Shown one piece after another: positions 17,439 through 26,840 of a DNA stretch of 64,000 nt (the first letter of the stretch is position 1; each line of letters opens with the position of its first letter). A model generated the notes under the pieces. That model ran no database searches. It saw only the letters and a program-made list of their open reading frames with translations, and had not been told where the DNA came from. This stretch comes from Bacillota bacterium (lineage in GTDB: Bacteria > Bacillota > Sulfobacillia > Sulfobacillales > Sulfobacillaceae), in assembly GCA_021784595.1 (NCBI GenBank), contig JAJYHT010000008.1, positions 29,448 to 93,447 on the forward strand, in the 5' to 3' direction. Made by a program: the position numbers and the translations under genes.

Positions 17439-18398
17439 TTAAATTAACGCTATCCATGTGCTAAGCCAAATTTCTGGGTCTCCCAAACTCAATTTAATCG
17501 CCCGGTCAATGCGTTCCGCTTCTCGTAGTCCCGCACCAACCTGCTCTTTTGTCCAAGATTTCGCCGACTGATAGAGGCGGCTGACCACAAACTCTTTAAG
17601 TCCTTCCTGTTGAGCAAACAACGAGGCCGGAATACCGCGGTCTTTGGCATCCAAGACTCGGCCCATTTGAATCAGTTGGCGCGCCACCATCACTAATATG
17701 GGCAATGGCTCATTTCCTTCACGCAACAACTCTTCTAAGGCAGTCAGACTTTGTGCACGTTTTTTGCGCACCACCGCATCCCCCAATTGCCAAAAAGCGG
17801 TGCCTCGCAACGGCAAGGCAAAGTTGCGAACAGCATCCTCATCCCATGTGCATTTGGCATCATACAACGCCATTTTTTCCAGCTCTTGCTCCACTTGATA
17901 TTCGTTGGCATCCAGCATATGCGCCAGCACTTCAGCCACACCCCGCCCCAACTTGACTTTTTGGCTTTTTGCCGTTGACTCCACGAACCGCAAAAAGATG
18001 GGAGCCTTTAAGGGCTTGAGGTCTAAAACACGGTGGGCTCCCAAAAGCTTAACCAATCCCGGCACGGACTTTTTGTCCCAAATGATTAGGCAGGTGCCCT
18101 CTAAAGCTTTAGGAAGCCACGACGCGACGTCCGCCTCTTTCGTCTTCCATGTCGCCCCCTCTCGAATCAGCACCACACGGCCAGAGGAAAATAAGCTGGG
18201 ACTTTGTAAAAATGAACTGACGTCGGCCCACGAAACGCTCTGTTCATCTATAATCACAAAGCCGTCCCGCGTTTTCATATCCCCTAGGACACGGCGACGA
18301 ATACGAAAAATCCATTGCCAAGCCCAATAGGACTGATCGCCTGTCAAATAGTAAACCTTTTCCAATGTGCCCCGCTCAGCGGCGGCCAAGGCTTCCAC
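17439..18398 (-). CDS. holA: DNA polymerase III delta subunit
   Basis: A 319-residue subunit of the clamp loader that opens the beta sliding clamp. The order of domains is the family's: an N-terminal Rossmann-like region (VYYLTGDQSYWAWQWI, SSFLQSPSLFSSGRVVLIRE), a middle lid (LLIWDKKSVPG-type), and the helical collar domain (FWQLGDAVVRKKRAQSLTALEELLREGNEPLPILVMVARQLIQM, represented by LREGNEPLPILVMVARQL). The start is GTG 18398, with no strong ribosome site nearby, so its exact position is less certain. The holA-rpsT opposition is conserved. Confidence 0.9.
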   Translation of the reverse strand: MEALAAAERGTLEKVYYLTGDQSYWAWQWIFRIRRRVLGDMKTRDGFVIIDEQSVSWADVSSFLQSPSLFSSGRVVLIREGATWKTKEADVASWLPKALEGTCLIIWDKKSVPGLVKLLGAHRVLDLKPLKAPIFLRFVESTAKSQKVKLGRGVAEVLAHMLDANEYQVEQELEKMALYDAKCTWDEDAVRNFALPLRGTAFWQLGDAVVRKKRAQSLTALEELLREGNEPLPILVMVARQLIQMGRVLDAKDRGIPASLFAQQEGLKEFVVSRLYQSAKSWTKEQVGAGLREAERIDRAIKLSLGDPEIWLSTWIALI

Positions 18399-18513
18399 AA
18401 TGTCCGTAACCGTGCCCCCTTACGCATAACCAGAAGGATATTTGGCCACATTGTACCAAGACGCGTCATGCCCGAAAAGGCCTGTCCAGCAAAACCAAAG
18501 GAGGTTCACCGTT

Positions 18514-20289
18514 ATGTGGCCCTTTTCTCGCAAGACTCACTCGGGGCCAAGACTCGCCGATAACGCTACACCCGAAAAAGGTCCGGCCGGGCGTTTGATG
18601 GATAATCTGAAGACTGCCGAACAAACCTTGGAAGACATTACGGAAATTGACCACGGATTGGTCAAAGACCTCATCACGGAAACTAAGACATTTTCAAAGC
18701 GCCTTGAGTCTCTTAGTCAAGATCTGATCCCGGGCCATAAATCTCTTGATGAGTTTTCAGGCGATATTGACGGGGCGTACGATCGTCTCAAAAATACCGT
18801 AGGACAATCGCCTGACATTATCATTCGCCGATTTTTCATCGGTCACGGACCACAGGTTCCCGCCCTTTTGGCCTTTGTCGACGGACTAGCAGACAATCAA
18901 ATGATTGACCAAGACACTATCGCACTCATGCAACGCTATCAAGATGCACAGGTCTTAATTCAAAGTCCTCAGACGGCCCATCAAGTCATTCATGATGCGG
19001 TGACTTCTGTTGGCCATGCTACGGTCGAGACCCAATGGTCCAAACTGGTGATTGATCTGATGGGGGGCAACACCATCGTATTTATTCAAGGATGTCCTCA
19101 AGTGCTCGTGTTGGATACCGTGAAATATCCAGCACGCGCCATTTCCGCTCCCATGACCGAACGGGCTGTTAAAGGGCCCCAAGAGGCCTTCAATGAGGTT
19201 ATCCTGACCCAAATGAATTTAATCCGACGGCGAATTAAAAGCCCTAATCTGCATTTCGATCCGGTAAAAATTGGACAACTTTCCCAAACCTTGGTGGTGG
19301 TGGCCCATGTTGAAGGAGTCACCAATCCAGAATTGGTGATAGCAACCAAACGTCGTTTAGCCGCGATCAACATCGCTAATCTGGAATATTCCAACACCTT
19401 GGCGGAATCACTGTCCAGTTCACGCTCCCTATTCCCACAAGTACGGTCGACCGAGCGCGCTGACATTGTGGCGCGTGATCTAGCACTGGGAAAAGTGGCG
19501 ATTATGGTGGACAATACGCCCTACGCCATTACGGTGCCAGCCACCTTTATGGATTTTTACCAAACCACCGACGACTATACGGCAAGCTTTTGGGAAGCGT
19601 CTTTAGAACGCCTGGTGAGACTTTTGGGGCTCTTTGTGGGCCTCTTGCTACCCCCTCTTTACATAGCGCTCAGTTCGGTGGATCCCGAGCTCTTGCCGAC
19701 CAAACTCGTCATTACCATCGCCGGTTCGCGCGTAGGTATTCCGTTCCCACCCATATTTGAAGTCATCATCATGTGGAGCATCATCGAAATTTTGCGTGAA
19801 GCGGCCATTAGACTGCCCAAAGGCTTGTCTACCACGTTAGGCACCATCGGCGCCATTGTCGTAGGTACCGCAATCGTCAAAGCGGCTTTGGTGTCCGATA
19901 TCATGATTGTCATCATTACATTGACGGCTTTAGGCCTCTTTACTTCGCCGGTGTACGAAATGGCGGTGCCGTGGCGAATTTTGTTTTGGTTTGTCATTTT
20001 AGCGGCCTATCTTTTGGGTATCTACGGCATCATTTTGTCCCTCATCATCATACTGGCCCACCTGGCCAGTCTGGAAAACTTCGGCGTGCCCTATCTTTCG
20101 CCCTTTGGACCGCTTCGCGTACGTGATCTCAAAGACTCCTGGATACGCTTCCCTGAAGCGAAAATGCGGCACCGCCCCACGTACCTGCGCTCGGTATCGC
20201 CCATTCAGCGCTCTGTGCAAAAAGAGCCACCGATGGTGTATCCGCAACTGCACCAAACCCAAAAGGAGCACTTCGATGATGAAACTTAA
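18514..20289 (+). CDS. Spore germination receptor A subunit (GerA family)
   Basis: A 591-residue membrane subunit of a germinant receptor in the spore inner membrane, which triggers germination on sensing nutrients. The soluble N-terminal part contains RFFIGHGPQVPALLAFVDGLAD and DPKI-like loops; the GerA family core includes QSEVRSTER-type SLFPQVRSTERAD and several C-terminal membrane segments (LVRLLGLFVGLLLPPLYIAL, LVITIAGSRVGIPFPP). ATG 18514 is chosen since AAAGGAGG (18497-18504) lies nine bases upstream. It is the first gene of an A-C-B operon. CATTGTA at 18449-18455 resembles a sigma-G -10 but lacks a well-spaced -35. Confidence 0.93.
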   Translation: MWPFSRKTHSGPRLADNATPEKGPAGRLMDNLKTAEQTLEDITEIDHGLVKDLITETKTFSKRLESLSQDLIPGHKSLDEFSGDIDGAYDRLKNTVGQSPDIIIRRFFIGHGPQVPALLAFVDGLADNQMIDQDTIALMQRYQDAQVLIQSPQTAHQVIHDAVTSVGHATVETQWSKLVIDLMGGNTIVFIQGCPQVLVLDTVKYPARAISAPMTERAVKGPQEAFNEVILTQMNLIRRRIKSPNLHFDPVKIGQLSQTLVVVAHVEGVTNPELVIATKRRLAAINIANLEYSNTLAESLSSSRSLFPQVRSTERADIVARDLALGKVAIMVDNTPYAITVPATFMDFYQTTDDYTASFWEASLERLVRLLGLFVGLLLPPLYIALSSVDPELLPTKLVITIAGSRVGIPFPPIFEVIIMWSIIEILREAAIRLPKGLSTTLGTIGAIVVGTAIVKAALVSDIMIVIITLTALGLFTSPVYEMAVPWRILFWFVILAAYLLGIYGIILSLIIILAHLASLENFGVPYLSPFGPLRVRDLKDSWIRFPEAKMRHRPTYLRSVSPIQRSVQKEPPMVYPQLHQTQKEHFDDET

Positions 20290-21394
20290 GCGGTGGCTGC
20301 AGGCGTTTGCGGTGGCGGCGCTGACCGTGGGATTGACCGGTTGCTGGGGCAATCGCCCGGTCAACGACCGGATTTTAGTGTTGTGTATGGGAATAGATCC
20401 TGCGAAGTCGCCCCAACAATTCACCGTCATTTTTCAAGCCCCGACTCCATCAGCAGTCACCAACAGCAGTCAGGGATCCTCTTCGGGGAGCGGCCAGTCC
20501 GAGGTGTTTGCCGTCAAAGGCACCGGCCGGGGTTTAGAGGCGGCCTTTAATGAGGCTCAGGCCCAAGTCTCCAAAGATCTCTATCTTGGACAACTGCAGT
20601 TGGTGGTGATATCAGATAAGATGAAGCCCGAGTTGCTGCACCGTGCGATTGAAAGTCTTCGAAGCATCGGTCCGCTGGATAAGACACCGTATATTGTCGT
20701 GGCCAAAAATTCTGCCTTCAAAGTACTGCAGCAATCAAGCCCTCAAGCTAAATTTCCAAGCCTCTACTTCATCTCGTTGTTTGGCTGTGTTTCCTGCCAA
20801 ACCGATGCGATCGGTGTGCGCTTCTGGCAATATTTAGTACGGCTGACCACATCGGGGGTTGATCCCTTTTTACCGGTAGCCTTACCGTTTAGCCAAGGGT
20901 ACCGCGTGGATCAAGTCGCGCTGTATCGCGGCTATCAATATGTCACCACCTTGGATCCGGTCCAAACCATGAACTTTGGCATTTTAGAAGGGCTCTCCCA
21001 CAAGGTAAGTCTATTTCTTCCCCGATGGCAGGCCACGATAGCATTTTTGACCGGTCCCAGCCGACTAACCACCCAAGTGGTCGACGGGCATGTCCAAGCA
21101 CGCTTTAATGTGCGCCTGACCGCAACCCTCCAAGGCATTTCTTCGAGTTCCGTGACTCCAATAGAATTGTCCCAAATTTCCCAGCGGGCCTCGGAAATCA
21201 TTGCTCAGCGATGCACCGCTGTGATCCGCCAAACCCAACATGATGACGTCGATCCCTTTGGCATAGGCCGCATGCTAAGTTGGCAGCATCCGAACACTTT
21301 TCACCGCTTTGCCGACTGGCATAAAGAGTATCCAAAAATCCACGTGATTGTCCATTGCGTGGTCAAAATCACTAGCGTAGGTACCGTGAGTTGA
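20276..21394 (+). CDS. Spore germination receptor C subunit, lipoprotein (Ger(x)C)
   Basis: A 372-residue lipoprotein subunit of the germinant receptor. The signal peptide ends in lipobox L-T-G-C (about residue 23), followed by the family's WGNRPVNDRILVLCMGID. The conserved middle includes SKDLYLGQLQLVVIS. The double ATG at 20276/20279 follows AGGAG and overlaps the end of the A-subunit gene by 14 bases, implying coupling. Its diacylglyceryl anchor would be added by Lgt, as known for GerAC. Confidence 0.92.
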   Translation: MMKLKRWLQAFAVAALTVGLTGCWGNRPVNDRILVLCMGIDPAKSPQQFTVIFQAPTPSAVTNSSQGSSSGSGQSEVFAVKGTGRGLEAAFNEAQAQVSKDLYLGQLQLVVISDKMKPELLHRAIESLRSIGPLDKTPYIVVAKNSAFKVLQQSSPQAKFPSLYFISLFGCVSCQTDAIGVRFWQYLVRLTTSGVDPFLPVALPFSQGYRVDQVALYRGYQYVTTLDPVQTMNFGILEGLSHKVSLFLPRWQATIAFLTGPSRLTTQVVDGHVQARFNVRLTATLQGISSSSVTPIELSQISQRASEIIAQRCTAVIRQTQHDDVDPFGIGRMLSWQHPNTFHRFADWHKEYPKIHVIVHCVVKITSVGTVS

Positions 21395-21410
21395 GGGAGG
21401 GTGATGAGAT

Positions 21411-22577
21411 ATGAAGAGTGATGCGCCCGACCGCCTTCCGCGGATATCCGCCATGCAGTTCGCCACCATGGTGACTTCGGGGTATATTGCGCTGGGCATC
21501 TTTTATTTCCCTCGCCAGGCGGTTTCTGTGGCTGGACGCAATGGCATTTGGTCGATCATATTGGACGGACTCGTGACCTGGGGACTAATGCACCTCATCT
21601 TTTGGGTCGGTCGTTTAGTTCCCAATGAAACCTTGACCACTTTCGCACCCAAAATATTAACTAAGCCTATCGGCTTGCTGCTGGGCACTTACACGGTAAT
21701 CTATCATCTGGTCTTGGCTATTGCGGCCGCTACGCTGTTTGGTTTTGTGCTGGGCGATATCTTTTTGCCGGAGACGCCTCAGTGGGCCCTCGTCGCATCC
21801 TTAGTCGCCACTGCAGTGTACATGGGCTGGGGCGGCACAGCGGGGTTGGCCCGCACCCTGCAAGCCGGCTACACACCGGTCGCTATCCTCACCTTATTAA
21901 CTGGGATGGCCACTAGCACTTTAGTGCGCCATCCCGTGCTGCTACTCCCTCCGGCCAACTTCATGCTGTTTCCCGTACTGCGCGGCGCCTGGAACGAATA
22001 CATTATTTTCATCGGATTTCAGCTCAGTGTCACCTTATACCCCTTTATCCGCAACGAACAGCGCAAACAGGCCGAACGGTACACTTATATCGCGCTGGGC
22101 GGGGTAACCACCATCCTGGTCATCGAATACGAGGTGGCCATGTCCACTTTTGGCCCCTCCTACATCTCGCAATTGCGCTGGCCGCTGGTCAGTCTGATGC
22201 GCATACTCTCGGTTCAGGGCTTTTTCATCGATAAGTTTGGGCTTTTGGTGGTCGCCCTATGGACCATTATCGTAGCGGGATTTGTATCCGTTCGTTTATG
22301 GTGCTTGGCCCATGATATCATGGCTATAGCGCACCAGAAAACCACAAAAGCCTATCACTTCTTTCTGTCGGTGTCAGGGGCGGTGGTCGTGTTAGGCACC
22401 ACATTGATCCCCAACGCCGAGTATGCCAGGATTCTCAATGAAAAGTACTTGGTTCCAGCTGGCATCTTATACCTGACTGGCGTGCCTGCTCTTGTGCTTA
22501 CGGTGGCCCACTTCCGAAAGAAACTTGTTACCAAGCTGCGCACTAGCCCAGAAGTTAAGCCGGCGCCTCCAAGTTAG
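21411..22577 (+). CDS. Spore germination receptor B subunit (GerAB-type permease)
   Basis: A 388-residue protein of about ten membrane segments, homologous to amino-acid/polyamine permeases and thought to bind the germinant. The start RISAMQFATMVTSGYIALGIFYFPRQ is characteristic. Later segments include LVLAIAAATLFGFVLGDIFLPETP. It follows the C subunit by 16 bases, completing the operon in the order A-C-B. Its 3' end overlaps the convergent sensor kinase gene by 23 bases. Confidence 0.92.
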   Translation: MKSDAPDRLPRISAMQFATMVTSGYIALGIFYFPRQAVSVAGRNGIWSIILDGLVTWGLMHLIFWVGRLVPNETLTTFAPKILTKPIGLLLGTYTVIYHLVLAIAAATLFGFVLGDIFLPETPQWALVASLVATAVYMGWGGTAGLARTLQAGYTPVAILTLLTGMATSTLVRHPVLLLPPANFMLFPVLRGAWNEYIIFIGFQLSVTLYPFIRNEQRKQAERYTYIALGGVTTILVIEYEVAMSTFGPSYISQLRWPLVSLMRILSVQGFFIDKFGLLVVALWTIIVAGFVSVRLWCLAHDIMAIAHQKTTKAYHFFLSVSGAVVVLGTTLIPNAEYARILNEKYLVPAGILYLTGVPALVLTVAHFRKKLVTKLRTSPEVKPAPPS

Positions 22578-23796
22578 GAAACTCCATGCGAATGACGGTC
22601 CGCCCCGGTTTGGACTCGATGGCCAACGCCCCTTGATGGGTTTGCACTAGCTTGCGCACAATCATCAAACCGAGACCGGAACCCCCCTCTTTAGTGCTCT
22701 GTTGCACATGAAACAGATGCGCCATGATGTCTTGGGGTATCCCCGGACCATTGTCTTCAACAGATATTTGCGTGGTGGTTTCCCGCACCACGGCTGACAC
22801 CGCAACCCGGGGACTCTTATGACGGTCGGCCATGGCTTCGATGGAATTCTTAAAGAGGTTGGTAAAGATGTGGTCTAGACGCATAGCATCCGCCCAAACC
22901 TGTAGTCCCGAAGGACATGAAAGCTTAAACACGATGCCATCGACTTGCAGTTTGTTCCAATTTTTCCAAAGCAAAGGCTCCAACTCCACTAACTCACGAT
23001 GAATCACGGTATCGCGGGTAACCCACAAAATGTCTTCGGTGATTTCCGTAAGGCGAGTGATCTCTTCCAAGGCTTTCTCCAAATATCCTGCGATCGAACC
23101 GCCCGGTTGTTCCAACTGCGCCAACTCAATGTAGCCTAAGAGCGAAGCCAAGGGATTGCGCACTTCGTGCATCAAGGTTGCCGCCGTGTTGGCCGAAATC
23201 ATGTCATGCTGCACCATAGGCTTGGGAATGGCCTCTAGCACCACCCATTGCCCCACCCCGTGAATCCGCACCTCAAAGTCATCATACTGGGAGACCAACA
23301 CCGCGTGCGATCCCTTGGCTACTGCGTCACTCCATTGCGGCAACCAAGACACGGCGTTCCATGTCCACTGCTCCACCTCGGACAAGCCTAGGACGCGTTC
23401 AGCGACATCATTGACATAAACCCATTGCTTATCTTGCGCCAGGGCAATGCCGGTATGAAGTTCTTTTCCGACCGGATCCCAAAGGACTTCCATCGGCCAA
23501 TACAGCGTACCCTGCCGGTCGCCTTCAAGGTTGAGAATCGCGACTTCCTGCATAATATGCGATTCATGATTTACCAGCAGCCGCCACGGCACCGCGGCCG
23601 AATGACGATCGGCTAATTGCTGTTGCACTGCCTTTAGCGTAAAACCCATCTCTTGGGCCGTTTTGTTAATCCACAACAAGCCTGTTCCCCAGCTCTGAAA
23701 CACTAGGGGAACCGGTAAATGGTCCAAAGCCTCTTTTCGCACAATAAAGTCGTTGCTGAGTTCGATATTCCGCATGACGCGAAACGATATACACAT
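22555..23796 (-). CDS. PAS-domain sensor histidine kinase
   Basis: A 413-residue, apparently soluble kinase. The N-terminal half holds one or two PAS-like domains (HLPVPLVFQSWGTGLLWINKTAQEMGF; ALAQDKQWVYVNDVAERVLGLSEVEQ in short VNDVAERVLGLSE). The phosphoacceptor box is LMHEVRNPLASLLGY, followed by N-box NLFKNSIEAM, G1 VEDNGPGIP and G2 GGSGLGLMIV. The layout is that of sporulation kinases (KinA/KinC group) feeding Spo0F, an idea supported by its position next to a germination operon but not proven. No response regulator is adjacent. AAAGGACC precedes ATG 23796. Confidence 0.88.
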   Translation of the reverse strand: MCISFRVMRNIELSNDFIVRKEALDHLPVPLVFQSWGTGLLWINKTAQEMGFTLKAVQQQLADRHSAAVPWRLLVNHESHIMQEVAILNLEGDRQGTLYWPMEVLWDPVGKELHTGIALAQDKQWVYVNDVAERVLGLSEVEQWTWNAVSWLPQWSDAVAKGSHAVLVSQYDDFEVRIHGVGQWVVLEAIPKPMVQHDMISANTAATLMHEVRNPLASLLGYIELAQLEQPGGSIAGYLEKALEEITRLTEITEDILWVTRDTVIHRELVELEPLLWKNWNKLQVDGIVFKLSCPSGLQVWADAMRLDHIFTNLFKNSIEAMADRHKSPRVAVSAVVRETTTQISVEDNGPGIPQDIMAHLFHVQQSTKEGGSGLGLMIVRKLVQTHQGALAIESKPGRTVIRMEFPNLEAPA

Positions 23797-24033
23797 GTGA
23801 AGGTCCTTTTTCCGCCGTATTTCTCACGTATTCGACATCAGATTACATAATCCTCTATTTTTGACGAAAAATGTCTAAATGGCTTTCAAATGCAGAAATC
23901 TTTGACAAAGTGCTTGATACTTTATTAGTCGCCACCATTAATCGTCCCGCTTTTTGGCTAGAGAGAGTAAAATGAAGCGAACATCAGTTGACCGATTGGC
24001 ATAAATCCAGGAAACAAGGGAGGGGAAACCGTC

Positions 24034-24996
24034 TTGCGAAAATATATATTTCTGGTCGGCGGAATACTGTCCCTGTCATTTCTGCTGAGCGGGCTTTTGG
24101 CACCTCCTACCATAGCCGTGCGTTCGAGAGCCCTAGTGGCTCAGGGTCAATCCCATCACTGGAATTCAGGACTTTTGGGAATTCGGGAACGAGTCGTCTA
24201 TGAACGAATACACCATCACAATCTGACATTGTACCTGTTTCACCCGCGTCAGCGCGCAGTCCCAGGGCGGCCTGTGGTGATATACATCCACGGGGGGGCT
24301 CTGCGATACGGAAGCGCATTGATAAGTCAACGTCGTACCCCACACAATCGTTTGATGGTGGCTGTAGAACGCCAACTAATTCAGGCCGGCGTGGACTTTA
24401 TATCGGTAAACTATCGTCTGGCACCGCTTCATCCCTGGCCCGATGCCTTAATTGACGTTAAACATGCTTTGAGCTATCTTGGGGCCCATGCCGCTTTGCT
24501 GGACATTAATGGGCACCAAATGGCGGTGATGGGTGATAGCGCGGGTGGTGAATTATCCAGTTTTGTGGGATTGACCATGAACTCCGCAAACACAGAGCGC
24601 CCGTTGGTGCGAGCCGTGGTGGACCTCTTTGGACCTACCAATCGAAGGGTCTTTGCTTCCGAGTGGCGAAAGCGCTTTGGACTAGCCCCCAATCCGGTTT
24701 ATGGCGTCTATACTTGGCGTCGCGCAATCCGTGAAAGCGCCGTGACCTACGTTCACCCCGGAGCACCCCCGTTTTTGATCGTTCAAGGGACACAAGACAC
24801 CATCGTGCCGCCAAGCCAATCGGCGCTGTTAAAAAAGAAACTGCATCACGCAGGGGTGCCAGTGCAAGAAATTCTTGTGCATCATGCCGGCCATGAATTG
24901 ATACCTGTAGGCGGCCCAATACATCCGGGGATTCCTGTGATTGCCAGACATATCGTACGATTTTTAACCAAACAATTAGTCGTTCGCCAGACGTGA
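24034..24996 (+). CDS. Secreted alpha/beta-hydrolase (HSL-type esterase)
   Basis: A 320-residue esterase/lipase of the hormone-sensitive-lipase type. The oxyanion motif is YIHGGAL (residues 84-90); the nucleophile elbow is GDSAGGEL with Ser169; Asp and His lie in QGTQDTIVP and HHAGHELIP. A membrane/signal segment at residues 5-23 (IFLVGGILSLSFLLSGLLA) suggests export or membrane attachment. The start is TTG 24034, after AGGGAGGGG. It stands alone between the sensor kinase and the ABC operon. Confidence 0.87.
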   Translation: MRKYIFLVGGILSLSFLLSGLLAPPTIAVRSRALVAQGQSHHWNSGLLGIRERVVYERIHHHNLTLYLFHPRQRAVPGRPVVIYIHGGALRYGSALISQRRTPHNRLMVAVERQLIQAGVDFISVNYRLAPLHPWPDALIDVKHALSYLGAHAALLDINGHQMAVMGDSAGGELSSFVGLTMNSANTERPLVRAVVDLFGPTNRRVFASEWRKRFGLAPNPVYGVYTWRRAIRESAVTYVHPGAPPFLIVQGTQDTIVPPSQSALLKKKLHHAGVPVQEILVHHAGHELIPVGGPIHPGIPVIARHIVRFLTKQLVVRQT

Positions 24997-25110
24997 ACGT
25001 GATAGAGGCCAGGCCTTACTTCTCCCAAACTCCAAAGTAGGCTATGATAAAACCCGATTCTGTCTTAGACAGTGACAATTTTCTCAGAATTTGACGGGGA
25101 GGTCCGGCCC

Positions 25111-26820
25111 ATGACCGAAATGACGGACCGTCGCTCTAGTTGGGGTATGGCCGATATTTTGGTCGGCGTTGTGGTCCTGGCGGTGTTGTCTTTACTGATT
25201 GCTTGGGCCACTCACGCTCCTCACCATTCACCGGAAACCGGGAAAATTTCGCTGGCATTTTGGCGGTTGCCCATGTACGCTCTCTATTCCTGGCTTCGCA
25301 TGGCTGCAGCTTATGTCATATCGTTGCTGTTCACCTTTGTATATGCGTATTCCGCCGCATATAACAAGAGGGCAGAAAAAATTTTGATTCCGTTATTAGA
25401 CATTTTGCAGTCAATTCCTGTGCTGTCATTCTTGCCGGTCGTCCTATTGGCCTTCATAGCCCTTTTCCCCGGTTCTCGGGTGGGCGTCAATCTGGCGTCG
25501 GTGATTTTAATTTTTACCGGACAAGTGTGGAACATGGTATTCGCACTCTATCACGGGCTGATTACCATCCCGCGCGACCTGCGCGAATCTGCCCTATCCC
25601 TCAATCTCTCCCCATGGCAGCGTTTCCGCACGCTCGAGCTGCCCTACTCCATGGTCGGCCTGGTCTGGAACTCGATGATGTCATGGGCTGGCGGCTGGTT
25701 CTTTTTAATGGCTGCCGAAATGTTTTCTCTGGGCAATAAAAATTACCAGTTGCAAGGCATCGGTTCCTATCTGCAAACCGCCGCCAACCAAGGGGACTGG
25801 TTGGCTGAAGTTGCCGGACTAGTGGTACTCGTGTTAGTGATTGTTTTAATGGACCAACTGATTTGGCGGCCCCTTTTGGCGTGGGCAGACAAATTTAAGA
25901 TGGAACTTGTGGAAGGCGATGCCCGCACCCGATCCGCAGTGCTCATGATCCTGAGGCGCTCTAGACTTATCGAATGGCTGGGAGCCTCCCTGGGGTCTCC
26001 AGTACTGGAGTGGACCGACCGCTGGTTTGGCCACACCTTGCCCCGATTGCGACAAGCTGGCCCGTTGGCCACCGTCATCGGACTTCTTCGCACGCTTATG
26101 GTTGCCGCCATAATCATAGTCTTGGTCACTGCATTGGAGGGCACACTAAAATTAGTGCAACACATTGCCTGGTCGGAATTGATATTGGTGTTTGAGGCGA
26201 CCGGCGCCACCCTGCTGCGCGTTCTGGCCGCACTGGCCATTTCGGTGGTTTGGACGGTACCGGTTGGAGTCTTTATCGGCTCCAACCGCAAATGGGCACA
26301 AACCTTAACCCCCATCAGCCAGATTGCCGCTTCGGTGCCTGCTACCGCCCTTTTTCCCGGCATGGTTGCGCTACTGATTCATCTGCGTGGGGGCCTATCC
26401 TCGGCCGCCATTCTTCTCATGGTCTTGGGCACCCAATGGTACGTGCTGTTCAATGTCATCGCGGGCGCCTCAGCCATTCCAGAGGATCTGCGCGAAGCCA
26501 CCAAAATGTTTCGGTTAAAAGGAACTCGCGTGTGGACCACACTGATTTTGCCGGCCATCTATCCCTATTTGATTACCGGTCTCATCACAGCTGCTGGGGG
26601 TGCTTGGAATGCCAGCATCGTGGCCGAATACGTTAGTTTTCAAAATCACGTCTACACCACCTTTGGCATCGGATCTCTCATTGCAGAGGCATCGGCGGGT
26701 GGCCGCTTCCCTCTGCTGCTGCTTTCTACATCCAGTTTAGCCTTAGCAGTGGTGGTCATTAATCGGCTCCTCTGGCGCCGATTGTACAATCGGGCCACGG
26801 AACGGTACTCGCTATCTTAA
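25111..26820 (+). CDS. ABC transporter permease, two fused NitT/TauT-type domains
   Basis: A 569-residue permease made of two homologous halves, each with the inner-membrane fold and cytoplasmic coupling loop of the nitrate/taurine/sulfonate importer family (ESALSLNLSPWQRFRTLELP; REATKMFRLKGTRVWTTLILP). Usually these are separate identical subunits. ATG 25111 is chosen because GGGGAGG lies eight bases upstream; an earlier in-frame GTG has no site. The ATPase follows after 20 bases. No substrate-binding protein is encoded nearby, so the substrate (sulfonate, nitrate, metal or other) cannot be named. Confidence 0.88.
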   Translation: MTEMTDRRSSWGMADILVGVVVLAVLSLLIAWATHAPHHSPETGKISLAFWRLPMYALYSWLRMAAAYVISLLFTFVYAYSAAYNKRAEKILIPLLDILQSIPVLSFLPVVLLAFIALFPGSRVGVNLASVILIFTGQVWNMVFALYHGLITIPRDLRESALSLNLSPWQRFRTLELPYSMVGLVWNSMMSWAGGWFFLMAAEMFSLGNKNYQLQGIGSYLQTAANQGDWLAEVAGLVVLVLVIVLMDQLIWRPLLAWADKFKMELVEGDARTRSAVLMILRRSRLIEWLGASLGSPVLEWTDRWFGHTLPRLRQAGPLATVIGLLRTLMVAAIIIVLVTALEGTLKLVQHIAWSELILVFEATGATLLRVLAALAISVVWTVPVGVFIGSNRKWAQTLTPISQIAASVPATALFPGMVALLIHLRGGLSSAAILLMVLGTQWYVLFNVIAGASAIPEDLREATKMFRLKGTRVWTTLILPAIYPYLITGLITAAGGAWNASIVAEYVSFQNHVYTTFGIGSLIAEASAGGRFPLLLLSTSSLALAVVVINRLLWRRLYNRATERYSLS

Positions 26821-26840
26821 AAGCAAAGAAGGAGACAACG

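Noticed and set aside
23902..23930. TTGACA read as a promoter for the esterase gene
   Set aside because: No acceptable -10 lies 16-18 bases downstream.
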